From Chelativorans sp. J32 (GTDB lineage Bacteria; Pseudomonadota; Alphaproteobacteria; Rhizobiales; Rhizobiaceae): DNA of 64,000 nucleotides. The notes below the pieces were generated by a model. The model searched no databases. It was not told the origin of the DNA and saw nothing but the letters and a program-made list of their open reading frames with translations. Positions 24,906-33,501 of this stretch are shown in pieces. A program made the translations under genes and the position numbers. The stretch lies in the NCBI RefSeq assembly GCF_000518985.1, contig NZ_JAEQ01000009.1, forward strand, positions 62,001 through 126,000. Reading direction: 5' to 3'. Positions within the stretch are counted from its first letter, which is position 1. Every line of letters begins with the position of its first letter.

Positions 24906-25667
24906 ATGCGCACACCTCTTCGCCTCCTGACGTTTATCGCCGGGTGCCTGGCGGCTGTCGGCATCGCCTCGGCCCAGACCCGGCCGGAGATATACGACAT
25001 ATGGAAGGTCACGCTCGGCATGAAGGCCGGGGAAATTCCCGACGAGTTCATCGAGCATGCCTGCGGTACCCATGGGGGACCGCCATCCCTAAAGCTGGCT
25101 GGCTTCACGGACTTCATGAAGTGCAAGCCCGAAGCAAATGGTTTGCGGGAAGTCTATTTCCGGTATGACGACGAATACGAATACTGGGCCCGAGCCAATG
25201 AGCTGGAACTGGAAACGCAGCTCTTCAGCGGCACACGCTTGTTCGATTATCCCGTTATAATGTCGCTCCTGTTCGATGAGGACGGAGCGGTCCGGGGTGT
25301 GCGCGTCATCACCGATCCCCGGGTCGGCGATGCCGAGCGCGGCCGGCGGGAATTCTGGACAATGGCGAACTTCGTGAAGATTCGTTTCGGGCCCGATAAT
25401 TGGAACTGCCGGGACTTGCCCAAGGAAGAAGGGGAATCGCCGGCCGGGAGTTATTTTATCAAGGAGCGTTGCGAAAAACGGCTCGATGGCGATCTCTATC
25501 TTTACGAGAGAAGATACTACCACAAGAAGGGCCAGACCTTCATCGATCCTCATTCCGGGGGGATCAACACGGAAGCTTATGTGAGCTCCACCTGGTTCGA
25601 GCTTCTAGATGGGGGAATAGAGCCGGTCCCGACCGCTACTCAGCAACCCGCCCGTCGGGAAGGATAG
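24906..25667 (+). CDS. Secreted protein of unknown function next to the PQQ dehydrogenase
   Basis: The 253-residue protein has a clear signal peptide (MRTPLRLLTFIAGCLAAVGI, then ASAQ). The mature part is rich in aromatic and charged residues, with cysteines in EHACGTHGGPP, DFMKCKPEA, NWNCRDLP and KERCEKRLDG, enough for two disulfides. It is hydrophilic with no membrane helix. ATG 24906 follows AAAGG. I do not recognise a family. It is probably periplasmic, and its position suggests a part in dehydrogenase maturation or electron transfer. The 3' end overlaps the convergent pentapeptide gene by 32 bases. Confidence 0.7.
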   Translation: MRTPLRLLTFIAGCLAAVGIASAQTRPEIYDIWKVTLGMKAGEIPDEFIEHACGTHGGPPSLKLAGFTDFMKCKPEANGLREVYFRYDDEYEYWARANELELETQLFSGTRLFDYPVIMSLLFDEDGAVRGVRVITDPRVGDAERGRREFWTMANFVKIRFGPDNWNCRDLPKEEGESPAGSYFIKERCEKRLDGDLYLYERRYYHKKGQTFIDPHSGGINTEAYVSSTWFELLDGGIEPVPTATQQPARREG

Positions 25668-26433
25668 CGCCCGATATCTTCAGCCCCTCGGTGGTCGCAT
25701 GTTCCATATTGGCGCGCTCCAGCCGCGAACCCCGCAGATCGGCGTTCGACAAATCCGCCCTCGAAAGATCGGCGGCCAGGAAGTCCACCTGAATGGCCGA
25801 AGCCTGCGACAGGTTCGCGCCGACCAGATGGCTTTGCTCGAAGCTCGCCCCATTCATCTTGGCCGCCGTCAATATCGCCCGCTGCAGGTCGGCGCCTCGA
25901 AGGTTCGTGCGCTCCAGGATCGCGCCGGTCAAATCCGCGCCGGCAAGCCTCGCCTCCTTCGCGACCGCCGCTTCGATATGTGCGCCCGCCAGTTTGGCCT
26001 GGGTCAAACGGGCCCGTCCCATCCGCGTGCCGTCAAGGATGGCACCCTCGAGATTTGCAGCCGAGAGATCAGCTTCATAGAGCAGAGAGCCGGTCAAATC
26101 GGCTTTGCGCAGAGATGCCCTTTTCAGGTCGGTCTTGTTGAGATTCGCGTGTTGCAGATTGGCGCCGTCCAGCTTGGCGCCCGCGAGTTTGGCACGATGC
26201 AGCACGGCGTTGCTGAGATTGGCATTGGTGAGATCCGCGCCCGAAAGGTCGCGCCGCTTCAGCCGCACGCCGCTCAGATCGCAGCCGGGACAATCGGCCG
26301 TCTTGCCCGCAAGGAAAGCTTCCCGGTCGGCATTGCCGCTGCTCTGCGCCGCCACGGAGCCGCTCCAGACCGACGCCAGGACGATCAAGACGAAAGACCG
26401 GTAAAGCGAAGACGTGCGGCCGCAGTCGAGCAT
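25636..26433 (-). CDS. Secreted pentapeptide-repeat protein
   Basis: The protein is 265 residues. A signal peptide (about 1-30) is followed by a short linker, a CPGC motif (TADCPGCDLSGVRLKRRDLS), then roughly 35 tandem A(D/N)LxX-type pentapeptides (for example LSGADLTNANLSNAVLHRAK and LAGADLTGAILERTNLRGAD) up to about residue 250. Such repeats fold as a right-handed quadrilateral beta-helix. Export to the periplasm is indicated by the signal peptide. The function of such exported CPGC-pentapeptide proteins is unknown to me. It converges on the secreted hypothetical gene with a 32-base coding overlap. Confidence 0.88.
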   Translation of the reverse strand: MLDCGRTSSLYRSFVLIVLASVWSGSVAAQSSGNADREAFLAGKTADCPGCDLSGVRLKRRDLSGADLTNANLSNAVLHRAKLAGAKLDGANLQHANLNKTDLKRASLRKADLTGSLLYEADLSAANLEGAILDGTRMGRARLTQAKLAGAHIEAAVAKEARLAGADLTGAILERTNLRGADLQRAILTAAKMNGASFEQSHLVGANLSQASAIQVDFLAADLSRADLSNADLRGSRLERANMEHATTEGLKISGAILPDGRVAE

Positions 26434-26561
26434 GTTGACACCTTGAAAATTCGTTGCGACGAACAGCGTAAAAGATTGAATTCATACCCGCAAGCGGCAA
26501 ATCATTCATATTTTCTGCTGTCACTTCTGCAAAGTCTTAAGAAATGCCTGGAGGAGCTTTC

Positions 26562-27053
26562 ATGCCGAGACTAGCACTTGCCCTCTCTTTGCTTCTGGCA
26601 ACCGCGTTGCCGGGAGCTGCTTCCATGCTCGTCGGCCAAGCCTCGGTCATCGATTCCGATGTCCTCGATCTCGACGGGCAGCGGATCATGCTTTACGGGC
26701 TCGAGTCCGTGGAGCGCGGGCAAACCTGCCTGATCGACGGCACGGCTTGGGATTGCTATCCTGCGGCCGTCAGGCAGCTGGAGACGCTTGTCTCGGAAGG
26801 GCCAGTCGAATGCGAACAGGTTGGCGAGCCGGATCGCTACCGCCGCATCCTTGCCTATTGCCGGATCGGGGAAAAAGATCTGAACGAGGCATTCGTCGCC
26901 TCCGGTTTTGCCGTTGCGCGCCCCGACGAGACGGATCGCTTCGTGGCTGCCGAAGAGGCCGCCAAGAAGGCGGGGCTCGGTCTTTGGCAGGGTAAGTTCC
27001 TTCGGCCGATGGACTACCGCGTTTCCGTAGGGATCATGGTCGACCGCCCGTAG
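26562..27053 (+). CDS. Secreted thermonuclease-like (SNase fold) protein
   Basis: The 163-residue protein has a signal peptide (MPRLALALSLLLATALPGAA) and an OB-fold thermonuclease-like domain: SVIDSDVLDLDGQRIMLYGL, QTCLIDGTAWDCYPAAVRQL, EPDRYRRILAYCRIGEKDLN and GFAVARPDETDRFVAAEEAA. GGAGGAG lies just before ATG 26562. The classic nuclease pattern places an Arg where this protein has IMLYGLES, so one catalytic arginine appears missing. Nuclease activity is therefore doubtful. Cys residues suggest periplasmic disulfides. Its reason for lying near the PQQ module is unknown. Confidence 0.8.
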   Translation: MPRLALALSLLLATALPGAASMLVGQASVIDSDVLDLDGQRIMLYGLESVERGQTCLIDGTAWDCYPAAVRQLETLVSEGPVECEQVGEPDRYRRILAYCRIGEKDLNEAFVASGFAVARPDETDRFVAAEEAAKKAGLGLWQGKFLRPMDYRVSVGIMVDRP

Positions 27054-27098
27054 CTTAAAGGCAGACGGTGCTCGCGGACGTTTACGGCCGCTGATGGT

Positions 27099-28175
27099 TC
27101 ATCGCGAACCTTCGGACCGTTCCAGATAGCTGTTTTCCGCACTGTAGGACAGACCTGCCGTCGGGCCGCCCGCGATGACATGGATCCTCGAGCCGATCGT
27201 GGCTGCTCCAAGGCCATGGCGCGAATGGGGCATGGCCGGCAGGCTGCTCCAGCTATCGCTCTGCGGATCATAAAGTTCAGCTTCGTCGAATGTCTTTCTG
27301 CGAGCACCAAAGGTCTCGCCGCCGAAGACAACAGCACGCCCATCTATCACTGCAGCAGCGACGCCGCTGCGCCCGGTGGGCAGCGGAGCCGCATGATCCC
27401 AACGGTCCGCCGCCGGATCGTAAACCTCCGTCGAATCCATTTCCGCAGTGGCTTCATCGCGGCCGCCAAAGATATAGATCTTACGGTCGAGCGCTGCAGA
27501 AGCATGATGATTGCGTGGAAAAGCTATAGGTGCCGCGGCGCTCCACTGATCGGAGGCCGGATCATAAATCTCGTGAACCGCCAGACTCTTCTCGCCATCA
27601 TGTCCCCCTATCGCATGTATTCTCCCGTTCGATGTCGTAAGTGCCAGCGCCCCACGCGCTGTCGGCATGGGGCTGGCCTGCCGCCAACTGCTGCCGGCCT
27701 CGAGATCGAGCACCTGGACATCGGCCAAGGGTTCCCAACTGGTCCCGCGATAGCCTCCGATAAGAAAGAGTTTGTCATCGAGCACCACGAGTCCCGCGTG
27801 ATGAAGCCCTTCGGACAGAGGAGGCAATACAGTCCATCGATCACTCTGCGGGTCGTAGCGGAATACCCCGTTGGGCAGGGATGGCTCCTCGATGTTCGGG
27901 CCTGCAGCAAAGCCGCCTAGGAAATAAATATATTTCCCATCTCCTGCCACGCTCACCTCCGAGCGCGCCTGCGGAACGGGACTGGCCTGATGCCATCTCC
28001 ACCGGCCCCCCTCGGTGGCATTCACCGAAATGAGGGAGGTTCGCAGGACGAGGACGACAAGAAGGCAGATCAGGATGGCAGAAGCGGCAGCCGATGGCGC
28101 GGCTGCCCCCCGCGTCGGACCAACCTGCTTAGGCCTTGATCCAGGCGACAATGGCCTTTTTCCGACCTGTGGCAT
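27099..28175 (-). CDS. Kelch-repeat beta-propeller protein, membrane-anchored
   Basis: The 358-residue protein has a cytoplasmic basic start, one helix near residues 28-50 (SAILICLLVVLVLRTSLISV) and a periplasmic region of about six Kelch repeats, visible as YIYFLGGFAAG, KLFLIGGYRGTSW, RIHAIGGHDGEKS, KIYIFGGRDEATA, RAVVFGGETFGA and RIHVIAGGPTAG, each followed by a YDPxxDxW-type strand. ATG 28175 is preceded by GAGGGAG. The propeller is probably a binding platform; the ligand is not evident. It is divergent from the cytochrome c gene. Confidence 0.88.
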   Translation of the reverse strand: MPQVGKRPLSPGSRPKQVGPTRGAAAPSAAASAILICLLVVLVLRTSLISVNATEGGRWRWHQASPVPQARSEVSVAGDGKYIYFLGGFAAGPNIEEPSLPNGVFRYDPQSDRWTVLPPLSEGLHHAGLVVLDDKLFLIGGYRGTSWEPLADVQVLDLEAGSSWRQASPMPTARGALALTTSNGRIHAIGGHDGEKSLAVHEIYDPASDQWSAAAPIAFPRNHHASAALDRKIYIFGGRDEATAEMDSTEVYDPAADRWDHAAPLPTGRSGVAAAVIDGRAVVFGGETFGARRKTFDEAELYDPQSDSWSSLPAMPHSRHGLGAATIGSRIHVIAGGPTAGLSYSAENSYLERSEGSR

Positions 28176-28328
28176 GGAAGGCTCCCTCGATGGCTCTTAT
28201 GCTGAGCGGCAAGCAATCCCAGGCTGTGTTCCCGCCATCATATCACAGATGCTTTCTCATGGATGCTTCTCCCGTCAAGAACAAGACAAGTCGTTCAACA
28301 GAAAAGCTCGCGTCTCATCAGCCTTTTG

Positions 28329-28357
28329 TTGACAAGATTGGGCCGGCTAACCATGAT
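28329..28357 (+). promoter_or_regulatory. Candidate promoter of the cytochrome c gene
   Basis: Perfect -35 TTGACA at 28329-28334, 17-base spacer, -10 CATGAT (4 of 6) at 28352-28357, about 115 bases upstream of the cytochrome start and downstream of the divergent Kelch gene. The rest of the 298-base gap has no gene. Confidence 0.5.
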
Positions 28358-28473
28358 CGGGTTGCGGGGATCATGCAAACTATCCCACACATCGCTTGTC
28401 TATGCGGCGCCTGCGGACGCCCTGTCCGCGGAGGAGGCAATCGGCGTTTAGGCCAAATTTTTCGAGGAGTTCG

Positions 28474-29058
28474 ATGAAAATGCTGGGTGGAGGAATGAAG
28501 TACGCGAAGCGGGCGAGCCTTGCTGCTCTTTTTCTTTTCGGGGCCGTTGGCTGGGCGTCGGCGGACGAGGCGTCGATCGAGCGCGGCCGGACGATATTCG
28601 ATGGCAAGGGCGCATGCTCGTTCTGCCATGGCTGGGCCGGTGACGGCCAGGGTGATCCTCGCTCCGAGGGCGGCGCCCCATCGCTGCGTGCTTCCGCTCT
28701 CAATCGCGATCAGGTCCGCGAAATCGTGCAATGCGGCCGGCTCGGCACCGCGATGCCCTATTTCGACCGTTTCGCCTATACGGATGATCGTTGCTACGGC
28801 ATGACCGCGGCCGATGCCGGTGCTGAGATGCCGACGCGCTCCTTCACCACGTTGCAGGCACACGAGATTGACGCGGTGGCCGACTATGTCGCCGCCAAGG
28901 TGCTGGGCGCCGGCGACGTGACGTTCGAGCAATGCGTCGAGTTCTTCGGCAAAGTGGTTGAAGCCTGCGGCAATTATCCCACCGCATCGGGCGAAAAGCC
29001 GGATATGTCGAAGGCCGAGCCAACCCCGCAAAGCGGCGCGCCTACCGATGCCCACTAA
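28474..29058 (+). CDS. Periplasmic monohaem cytochrome c
   Basis: The 194-residue protein has a signal peptide (KYAKRASLAALFLFGAVGWA) and a single haem-binding CSFCHG near residue 43. The likely axial Met lies in GAEMPTRSF near residue 119. Four more cysteines (VQCGRLG, DRCYGM, EQCVEF, EACGNYP) could form two disulfides. A Pro-rich tail ends the protein. ATG 28474 has GAGGAG 4 bases upstream; an internal ATG at 28495 is too close to its GGAGG. It is a plausible electron acceptor for the PQQ dehydrogenase, like XoxG or MxaG, though four genes lie between them. Confidence 0.85.
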   Translation: MKMLGGGMKYAKRASLAALFLFGAVGWASADEASIERGRTIFDGKGACSFCHGWAGDGQGDPRSEGGAPSLRASALNRDQVREIVQCGRLGTAMPYFDRFAYTDDRCYGMTAADAGAEMPTRSFTTLQAHEIDAVADYVAAKVLGAGDVTFEQCVEFFGKVVEACGNYPTASGEKPDMSKAEPTPQSGAPTDAH

Positions 29059-29096
29059 ACAGGTCGGGCGAGCCTCATCGAGCAAATGAGCGCGGC

Positions 29097-29119
29097 GGGT
29101 CGGGCATAAAGTCCGACCC
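29097..29119. terminator. Bidirectional terminator between cytochrome c and phhA
   Basis: GGGTCGG-N9-CCGACCC forms a perfect 7-bp stem followed on the plus strand by ATTCTTTATT. It lies in the 85-base gap between convergent genes. Confidence 0.7.
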
Positions 29120-29143
29120 ATTCTTTATTGTCGCAAGGCCGGA

Positions 29144-29935
29144 TCAGGAGGCCTTTGCTTCGAAAGCGGGCGGGAAATCGCCGAGCACCTTCGCCTCGTT
29201 TATCCGCGCTCCGATGTCTTCCTCGATGATGGATTCCAGCTGCGCGAAGCTGTCGATCACGTAGTAAATCGGCTGCACAATGTCGATCCGGTAAGGTGTG
29301 CGCAGCACCGTCATCAGGTCGAATGGCCGGAATTCGACGGAAGCGGTTTCCATCGCATTTCGCGTCTCGCTCGGGGAGGACACGATGCCCGCACCGAAGC
29401 AGCGTCTGCCCTTTGGCGTGTTTATCAGGCCAAACTCCACTGTGAACCAAAAAATTCGGAACAGATGCCAGGAGTAGCCCTTGCCCAGCTGCATTGCTTT
29501 CTGCCCGAAGCGGCGCACGAAATTGGCATAGCTCTGGTTGGTGAGCAGAGGGCAATGGCCGAACACTTCGTGGAAGAGATCCGGTTCCTCGATATAGTCG
29601 ATATGCTCGCGACGGCGCATGAAAGTGGCGAGCGGAAATTTCCCCTGCGATAGCAGCTCATAGAAGCGTGAGGGTGGGATAAGGGCCGGAACGCCTTCCA
29701 CGCCAAAGCCCGTGCTCTCCGCAAGACGCCTGTTGACGTCCTTGAGTTGCGGAACCTTGTCCGGGTTGAGTCCCAGCGTCCTCACCCCTTCGAGATATTC
29801 ATCGCAGGCTTTGTCGGCAAGCAGTGTCATCTGCCGCCGGTAGAGCTCTCCCCAAATTGCATCTTCCTCGGGCGTATAGAGATAAGTGCCGTCGGGTTCC
29901 GGAAGCTTCGCGGTATAGGTGCTTTGCTTGGCCAT
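29144..29935 (-). CDS. phhA: Phenylalanine 4-monooxygenase (phenylalanine hydroxylase)
   Basis: A 263-residue single-domain bacterial aromatic amino-acid hydroxylase. The iron ligands are in DLFHEVFGHCPLLTN (two His of HxxxxH) and the Glu in WFTVEFGLINT. PALIPPSRFYELLSQGKFPL and YIEEPDLFHEVFGH are family-typical. It converts phenylalanine to tyrosine with a tetrahydropterin cofactor and O2. ATG 29935 is preceded by GGAGGAG; upstream in-frame starts run into the divergent promoter region. It is divergent from an Lrp-type gene, a common arrangement for phhA. Confidence 0.95.
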   Translation of the reverse strand: MAKQSTYTAKLPEPDGTYLYTPEEDAIWGELYRRQMTLLADKACDEYLEGVRTLGLNPDKVPQLKDVNRRLAESTGFGVEGVPALIPPSRFYELLSQGKFPLATFMRRREHIDYIEEPDLFHEVFGHCPLLTNQSYANFVRRFGQKAMQLGKGYSWHLFRIFWFTVEFGLINTPKGRRCFGAGIVSSPSETRNAMETASVEFRPFDLMTVLRTPYRIDIVQPIYYVIDSFAQLESIIEEDIGARINEAKVLGDFPPAFEAKAS

Positions 29936-29966
29936 GACGTCTCCTCCTTCGTCAGAGCGCATCATC

Positions 29967-30010
29967 TCTGTTGCAATTATATCCCCGCCAGGCTGAATAT
30001 TTGTTTCAGA
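29967..30010. promoter_or_regulatory. Putative Lrp operator dyad between phhA and the lrp-type gene
   Basis: Two inverted half-sites, TCTGTTGCAATTAT on one strand and TCTGAAACAAATAT on the other, agree at 10 of 14 positions (TCTGnnnCAAnTAT) and span 44 bases in the 115-base divergent region. The adjacent Lrp-family protein is the likely binder; this is inference. Confidence 0.4.
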
Positions 30011-30050
30011 GTTGCCAGTAGATGGTGCGCTGGCGGGAGGATTTTTCACA

Positions 30051-30524
30051 ATGCCATCCGACGAGAAGGAAAGTTTTCAACCATCGCGCCGCTTGCTTCG
30101 CCTGATCCAGGCCGACTGCGGGCAATCGGTGGCCGAGCTGGCGGAAAAGGCGCGCATGTCGCAGAGTTCGGCCTGGCGCCGGCTCCAGGAAATGGAGGTC
30201 GAAGGCGTCATCCGAAAGCGTGTCGCGTTGCTGGATCCTGCGAAGCTCGACCTGAAACTCTGCATCATCGCGCACGTCACCCTGGAGGACCACCATGACG
30301 AGGCGATCGCATCCTTTTCAACCGTCGTCAGGGAGCGGCCGGAGATAATGGAGTGCTATGCCCTGTCTGGTACCTTCGATTACATGCTTAAGATCCGCGC
30401 CGCGGATGTCGAAAGCTATGAGGCGTTCATGACACGATACCTGATGCGCAATCCGCATGTGCGCACCGTCGTATCCAGTTTCGTGCTGCGAGAGCTCAAA
30501 TCCACGACTGAATTACCCATCTGA
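30051..30524 (+). CDS. Lrp/AsnC-family transcriptional regulator
   Basis: A 157-residue protein. The N-terminal helix-turn-helix (SVAELAEKARMSQSSAWRRL, then EMEVEGVIRKRVALLDP) is followed by a RAM effector domain (IMECYALSGTFDYMLKIRAA, then YLMRNPHVRTVVSSFVLREL). ATG 30051 is chosen over an in-frame TTG at 30012 because of GGGAGG upstream and the normal family length. Divergence from phhA suggests it senses phenylalanine or tyrosine and controls hydroxylase expression. Confidence 0.92.
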   Translation: MPSDEKESFQPSRRLLRLIQADCGQSVAELAEKARMSQSSAWRRLQEMEVEGVIRKRVALLDPAKLDLKLCIIAHVTLEDHHDEAIASFSTVVRERPEIMECYALSGTFDYMLKIRAADVESYEAFMTRYLMRNPHVRTVVSSFVLRELKSTTELPI

Positions 30525-30716
30525 AGGCGCAATATTCGCTCAGAAGGGCTTGGCCCGGCGCTGGCACGTCATCTGAATGCGGGCAGTTCATGGTACGAGA
30601 CGGGCACTCTACTTATCTCGACATACAGCCTCACCAAATTCCCAACTGGAAAAGCTGTGCCGACCTAACGGACAATACCCAATTGCGATCGTCTTATCGG
30701 CTTGGAGGGTAACCTT

Positions 30717-32324
30717 ATGGTTGGAGAGCCGCTGCTGGTCAGAATCCGCGCGCACATCGTTTCGGGCGCCTCTCTCAAACCACGCTCTTGGGCCGGACTG
30801 ACGCTCATTGGAGCCTGGCTTCTGCCCTATCCGGCGACAGCCGAGACGGTGACCAGCGTGCGCTTCGCGGAAGCGCTCCCCAAGCTTGAAAGCATCATCG
30901 AGCAAGGGATGGAGCGAACCGGCGTGCCCGGTTTGGCCATCGTCATCGTCCACGACGACGATGTAAAATATCTAAGGGGTTATGGCGTCCGCGAGGTGGG
31001 AAGGCCTGACCCGGTCGATCCCGACACGGTTTTCCAGCTCGCCTCGATGTCGAAGCCGATCGCCTCGACGGTGGTCGCCACGCTGGTCGGCGACGGCCTG
31101 GTCGCCTGGGACGATCCAATCGTAAAACATGATGCAGGATTTCAGCTGCAGGATTCCTGGGTGACGCGCAATGTCACGCTTCGAGACATGTTTTCTCACC
31201 GAAGCGGCCTGCCCGACCACAGCGGCGACCTTCTCGAAGATCTGGGTTATGGTCGGGACGAAATCTTGTTCCGCCTGCGATATGTCAATCCGGCAGGCCC
31301 CTTCAGGGCTAGCTACGCCTACACCAATTTCGGACTGACGGAAGCAGCCGTCGCAGCCGCCAAGGCGGCAGGTAGGCCATGGGAGGATCTGTCCCAGGAG
31401 CGATTGTATGGCCCTGCAGGAATGTCGCGCACCAGCTCCCGGCACGCGGACTTCCTTGCCGCTGAAAATCGCGCCGTCAACTCCGTTCGCGCCGGCGATA
31501 AATGGATTTCCGGTCCCGCGCGCGATCCAGACGCCCAGTCTCCGGCGGGAGGGGTCAGTTCCACGGTGCGCGATCTTGGCCAGTGGCTGCGGCTTCAGCT
31601 CGGCGATGGAAGCCTTGACGGAAAGCAGATCGTTGCCGCGGCCGCTCTTGCCGAGACCCATCAGCCGGTTATCGTCTCCGGAACGCCAAGCTCGCCAGAG
31701 AGCTTTCCGCCCTTCTACGGACTGGGATGGATTGTCGATACTGACGCAGACGGGCGGATCCAACTCAGCCACTCGGGCGCGTTCAATCTCGGGATTGGCA
31801 CGACCGTGCGTCTCGTCCCAGCAGAACGGCTGGGCATTGCCGTCCTGACCAACGGCTTTCCCGTCGGCCTGGCCGAAGGCGTAAGCAGGAGCTTTCTGGA
31901 TCTCGTATTCACAGGTGAAGTGGAACGGGACTGGGTCGAGGCCTTCGGCCAGCTCATGGCGCAAGTGATGAAGCCGGATTACGGCGAAGCCTTCGACGCA
32001 GCCGTCTCCCGCCAAAGCTCCTCGGCGGCCTTGTCCGCCACAAGTTACACGGGAACCTACGGCAACGAACTTTTCGGCGAGGTCACGATCTTCGAGGAGA
32101 AGGAAAACGGCACCCTCACCATGAAGCTGGGTCCCGAGAACAAGAACTTCCCACTTCAGCACATAGATCGCGATACTTTCGCATACCAGCCGGTGGGTGA
32201 GAATGCGTTCGGCCCGAGCGCCGTCACCTTCACCGTCGAAGCCGACCGGTCGAACGCGGTCACGATCGAGAATCTGGATCTCCACGGCCAGGGCACCTTC
32301 ATCCGAATCCCCAGCGAACCGTGA
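30717..32324 (+). CDS. Secreted serine hydrolase, beta-lactamase/D-aminopeptidase class C family
   Basis: The 535-residue protein has a signal-type N-terminus (WAGLTLIGAWLLPYPATAE). The catalytic SxxK is in FQLASMSKPIAS, the YxN in ASYAYTNFGLTE, and the HxG in IQLSHSGAFNLG, all in the usual order. A C-terminal lipocalin-like beta domain (about residues 430-535) follows, including SYTGTYGNELFGEVTIFEEK. The family includes esterases and peptidases; the substrate is not readable. ATG 30717 has GGAGGG upstream, and an in-frame TTG at 30702 was rejected. It stands alone, with 192 uninformative bases upstream. Confidence 0.88.
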   Translation: MVGEPLLVRIRAHIVSGASLKPRSWAGLTLIGAWLLPYPATAETVTSVRFAEALPKLESIIEQGMERTGVPGLAIVIVHDDDVKYLRGYGVREVGRPDPVDPDTVFQLASMSKPIASTVVATLVGDGLVAWDDPIVKHDAGFQLQDSWVTRNVTLRDMFSHRSGLPDHSGDLLEDLGYGRDEILFRLRYVNPAGPFRASYAYTNFGLTEAAVAAAKAAGRPWEDLSQERLYGPAGMSRTSSRHADFLAAENRAVNSVRAGDKWISGPARDPDAQSPAGGVSSTVRDLGQWLRLQLGDGSLDGKQIVAAAALAETHQPVIVSGTPSSPESFPPFYGLGWIVDTDADGRIQLSHSGAFNLGIGTTVRLVPAERLGIAVLTNGFPVGLAEGVSRSFLDLVFTGEVERDWVEAFGQLMAQVMKPDYGEAFDAAVSRQSSSAALSATSYTGTYGNELFGEVTIFEEKENGTLTMKLGPENKNFPLQHIDRDTFAYQPVGENAFGPSAVTFTVEADRSNAVTIENLDLHGQGTFIRIPSEP

Positions 32325-32430
32325 GGGCCAAGCGGCATGCTTCGTTGTCGATACCGCGTGGAAACAGGCAGAAGAGGTCCCGGCAACAATTCCACGCCTA
32401 GGCATGGCCTGAAGACGGCAAAGCGCGTCT

Positions 32431-32528
32431 ACAGCGCCGTGCGTCCATTCGGACGCACAAAGGGCGTTGTAAGTTATTGAATCGACGCATCGTGCTTTCC
32501 GAAACCATTTCCGGTTTCGGGCCGATGC
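32431..32528. repeat. RIME-like two-palindrome intergenic repeat
   Basis: Two neighbouring palindromes: ACAGCGCC-GTGCGTCC-ATTC-GGACGCAC-aaag-GGCGTTGT (32431-32470) and GCATCG-CCGAAACC-loop-GGTTTCGG-CGATGC arms (32487-32528). The order, spacing and words (GCGTCC..GGACGC, CTTTCCGAAA) match my knowledge of the Rhizobium-specific intergenic mosaic elements that are abundant in rhizobial genomes. It ends 16 bases before the next start codon, so the gene at 32545 may have RNA structure just upstream of its ribosome-binding site. Confidence 0.7.
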
Positions 32529-32544
32529 CGCAGAGGTGTAGCAA

Positions 32545-33480
32545 ATGGGATTTGACGCGGTGGCCGGCGGTCACATCCTCATTAGCATGCTGGCGCTGCT
32601 CGGCGCCTTGCTCCTGATCGTGTCGCTCTTCATAAACAAGCAGGTCGCCCATTACACAGAGCGCGACGAGCGCCATAAGGAAAAGCAGCTCGAATATTAT
32701 CGGAACACATTTTCCCAACTGGGCGTGATATTTCTCGGGATCGGCGTATCGCTGTTCATCTTCTTCTTTCAGCAAAGCTACCTCGAACGTCAGAGGCAGA
32801 ACGCACAAACCCAGGAGCTTTTGGGAAAGCTTGCGGTCCGACTGAGCCGGGCAACGACGCTTCTCGAATTCGTTGCCGAGGTCGACCCCGTGCTCGACAA
32901 TGGCGGCGCCTATCTGGCTCCCGAGGACGGCGGAACGAACGGAGCCGTGCGGGCAAGCGGCCCAGCCCTGGCCAAACAGATCGAGGAGATTGCGCTGCTC
33001 CAGCGGGAAATCGATCTCGATGGTTTCGCAGCCATGCAATTCTCGGAGGATTTCCAGTCATCGCCGCTAGTGAACCGGATGGATCCGCACCTATGGTTCG
33101 CCATGGTCAAGGACGAGGCGGACCTGGAATATGCTGTCGAGCAGCTTCGCCAGGATTACATGGATTTGCAGGCCGCCCTGGCCGGACAACCACCGGGTAT
33201 TGGTGTAGCCAAGCCGGACCTCGCTGGTGGCATCAAGCGCGAAGCACTGGACGTACTCTGGGATTATGCATGGCTTCGTGACCGCAGCCGTCGCGTGGCC
33301 GGGCGGGCGTGTTGGCTGCTCAGTCACGGTCCGAACTTATTCACGTTAAAACCGATACAGGCCATTGAGGCCGCATATAAATCCCACCAGGAATGGCTCG
33401 ATCAAGCGCAAAGGACCTACGGCCAGGTCTCAGCAGGCCGCGAGAATTGCTACCAGATCCTCAGGGCTGAGCAATCCTGA
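32545..33480 (+). CDS. Membrane protein of unknown function
   Basis: The 311-residue protein has two membrane helices (about residues 9-30, HILISMLALLGALLLIVSLF, and 56-78, QLGVIFLGIGVSLFIFFFQQ) with a charged loop between them (YTERDERHKEKQLEYY). A long soluble region rich in helices follows (about 80-311; RQRQNAQTQELLGKLAVRLS, LALLQREIDLDG-like). The family is not recognised. It sits alone, directly after the RIME-like repeat and convergent with the efflux operon. ATG has AGAGG at a short distance. Confidence 0.75.
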   Translation: MGFDAVAGGHILISMLALLGALLLIVSLFINKQVAHYTERDERHKEKQLEYYRNTFSQLGVIFLGIGVSLFIFFFQQSYLERQRQNAQTQELLGKLAVRLSRATTLLEFVAEVDPVLDNGGAYLAPEDGGTNGAVRASGPALAKQIEEIALLQREIDLDGFAAMQFSEDFQSSPLVNRMDPHLWFAMVKDEADLEYAVEQLRQDYMDLQAALAGQPPGIGVAKPDLAGGIKREALDVLWDYAWLRDRSRRVAGRACWLLSHGPNLFTLKPIQAIEAAYKSHQEWLDQAQRTYGQVSAGRENCYQILRAEQS

Positions 33481-33501
33481 GTGTCTGGCAGCGCCCTGTT
33501 C

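Noticed and set aside
30972-32405. 477-codon open frame antisense to the serine hydrolase
   Set aside because: It has no family features, and the opposite strand has the SxxK, YxN and HxG motifs and a signal peptide.
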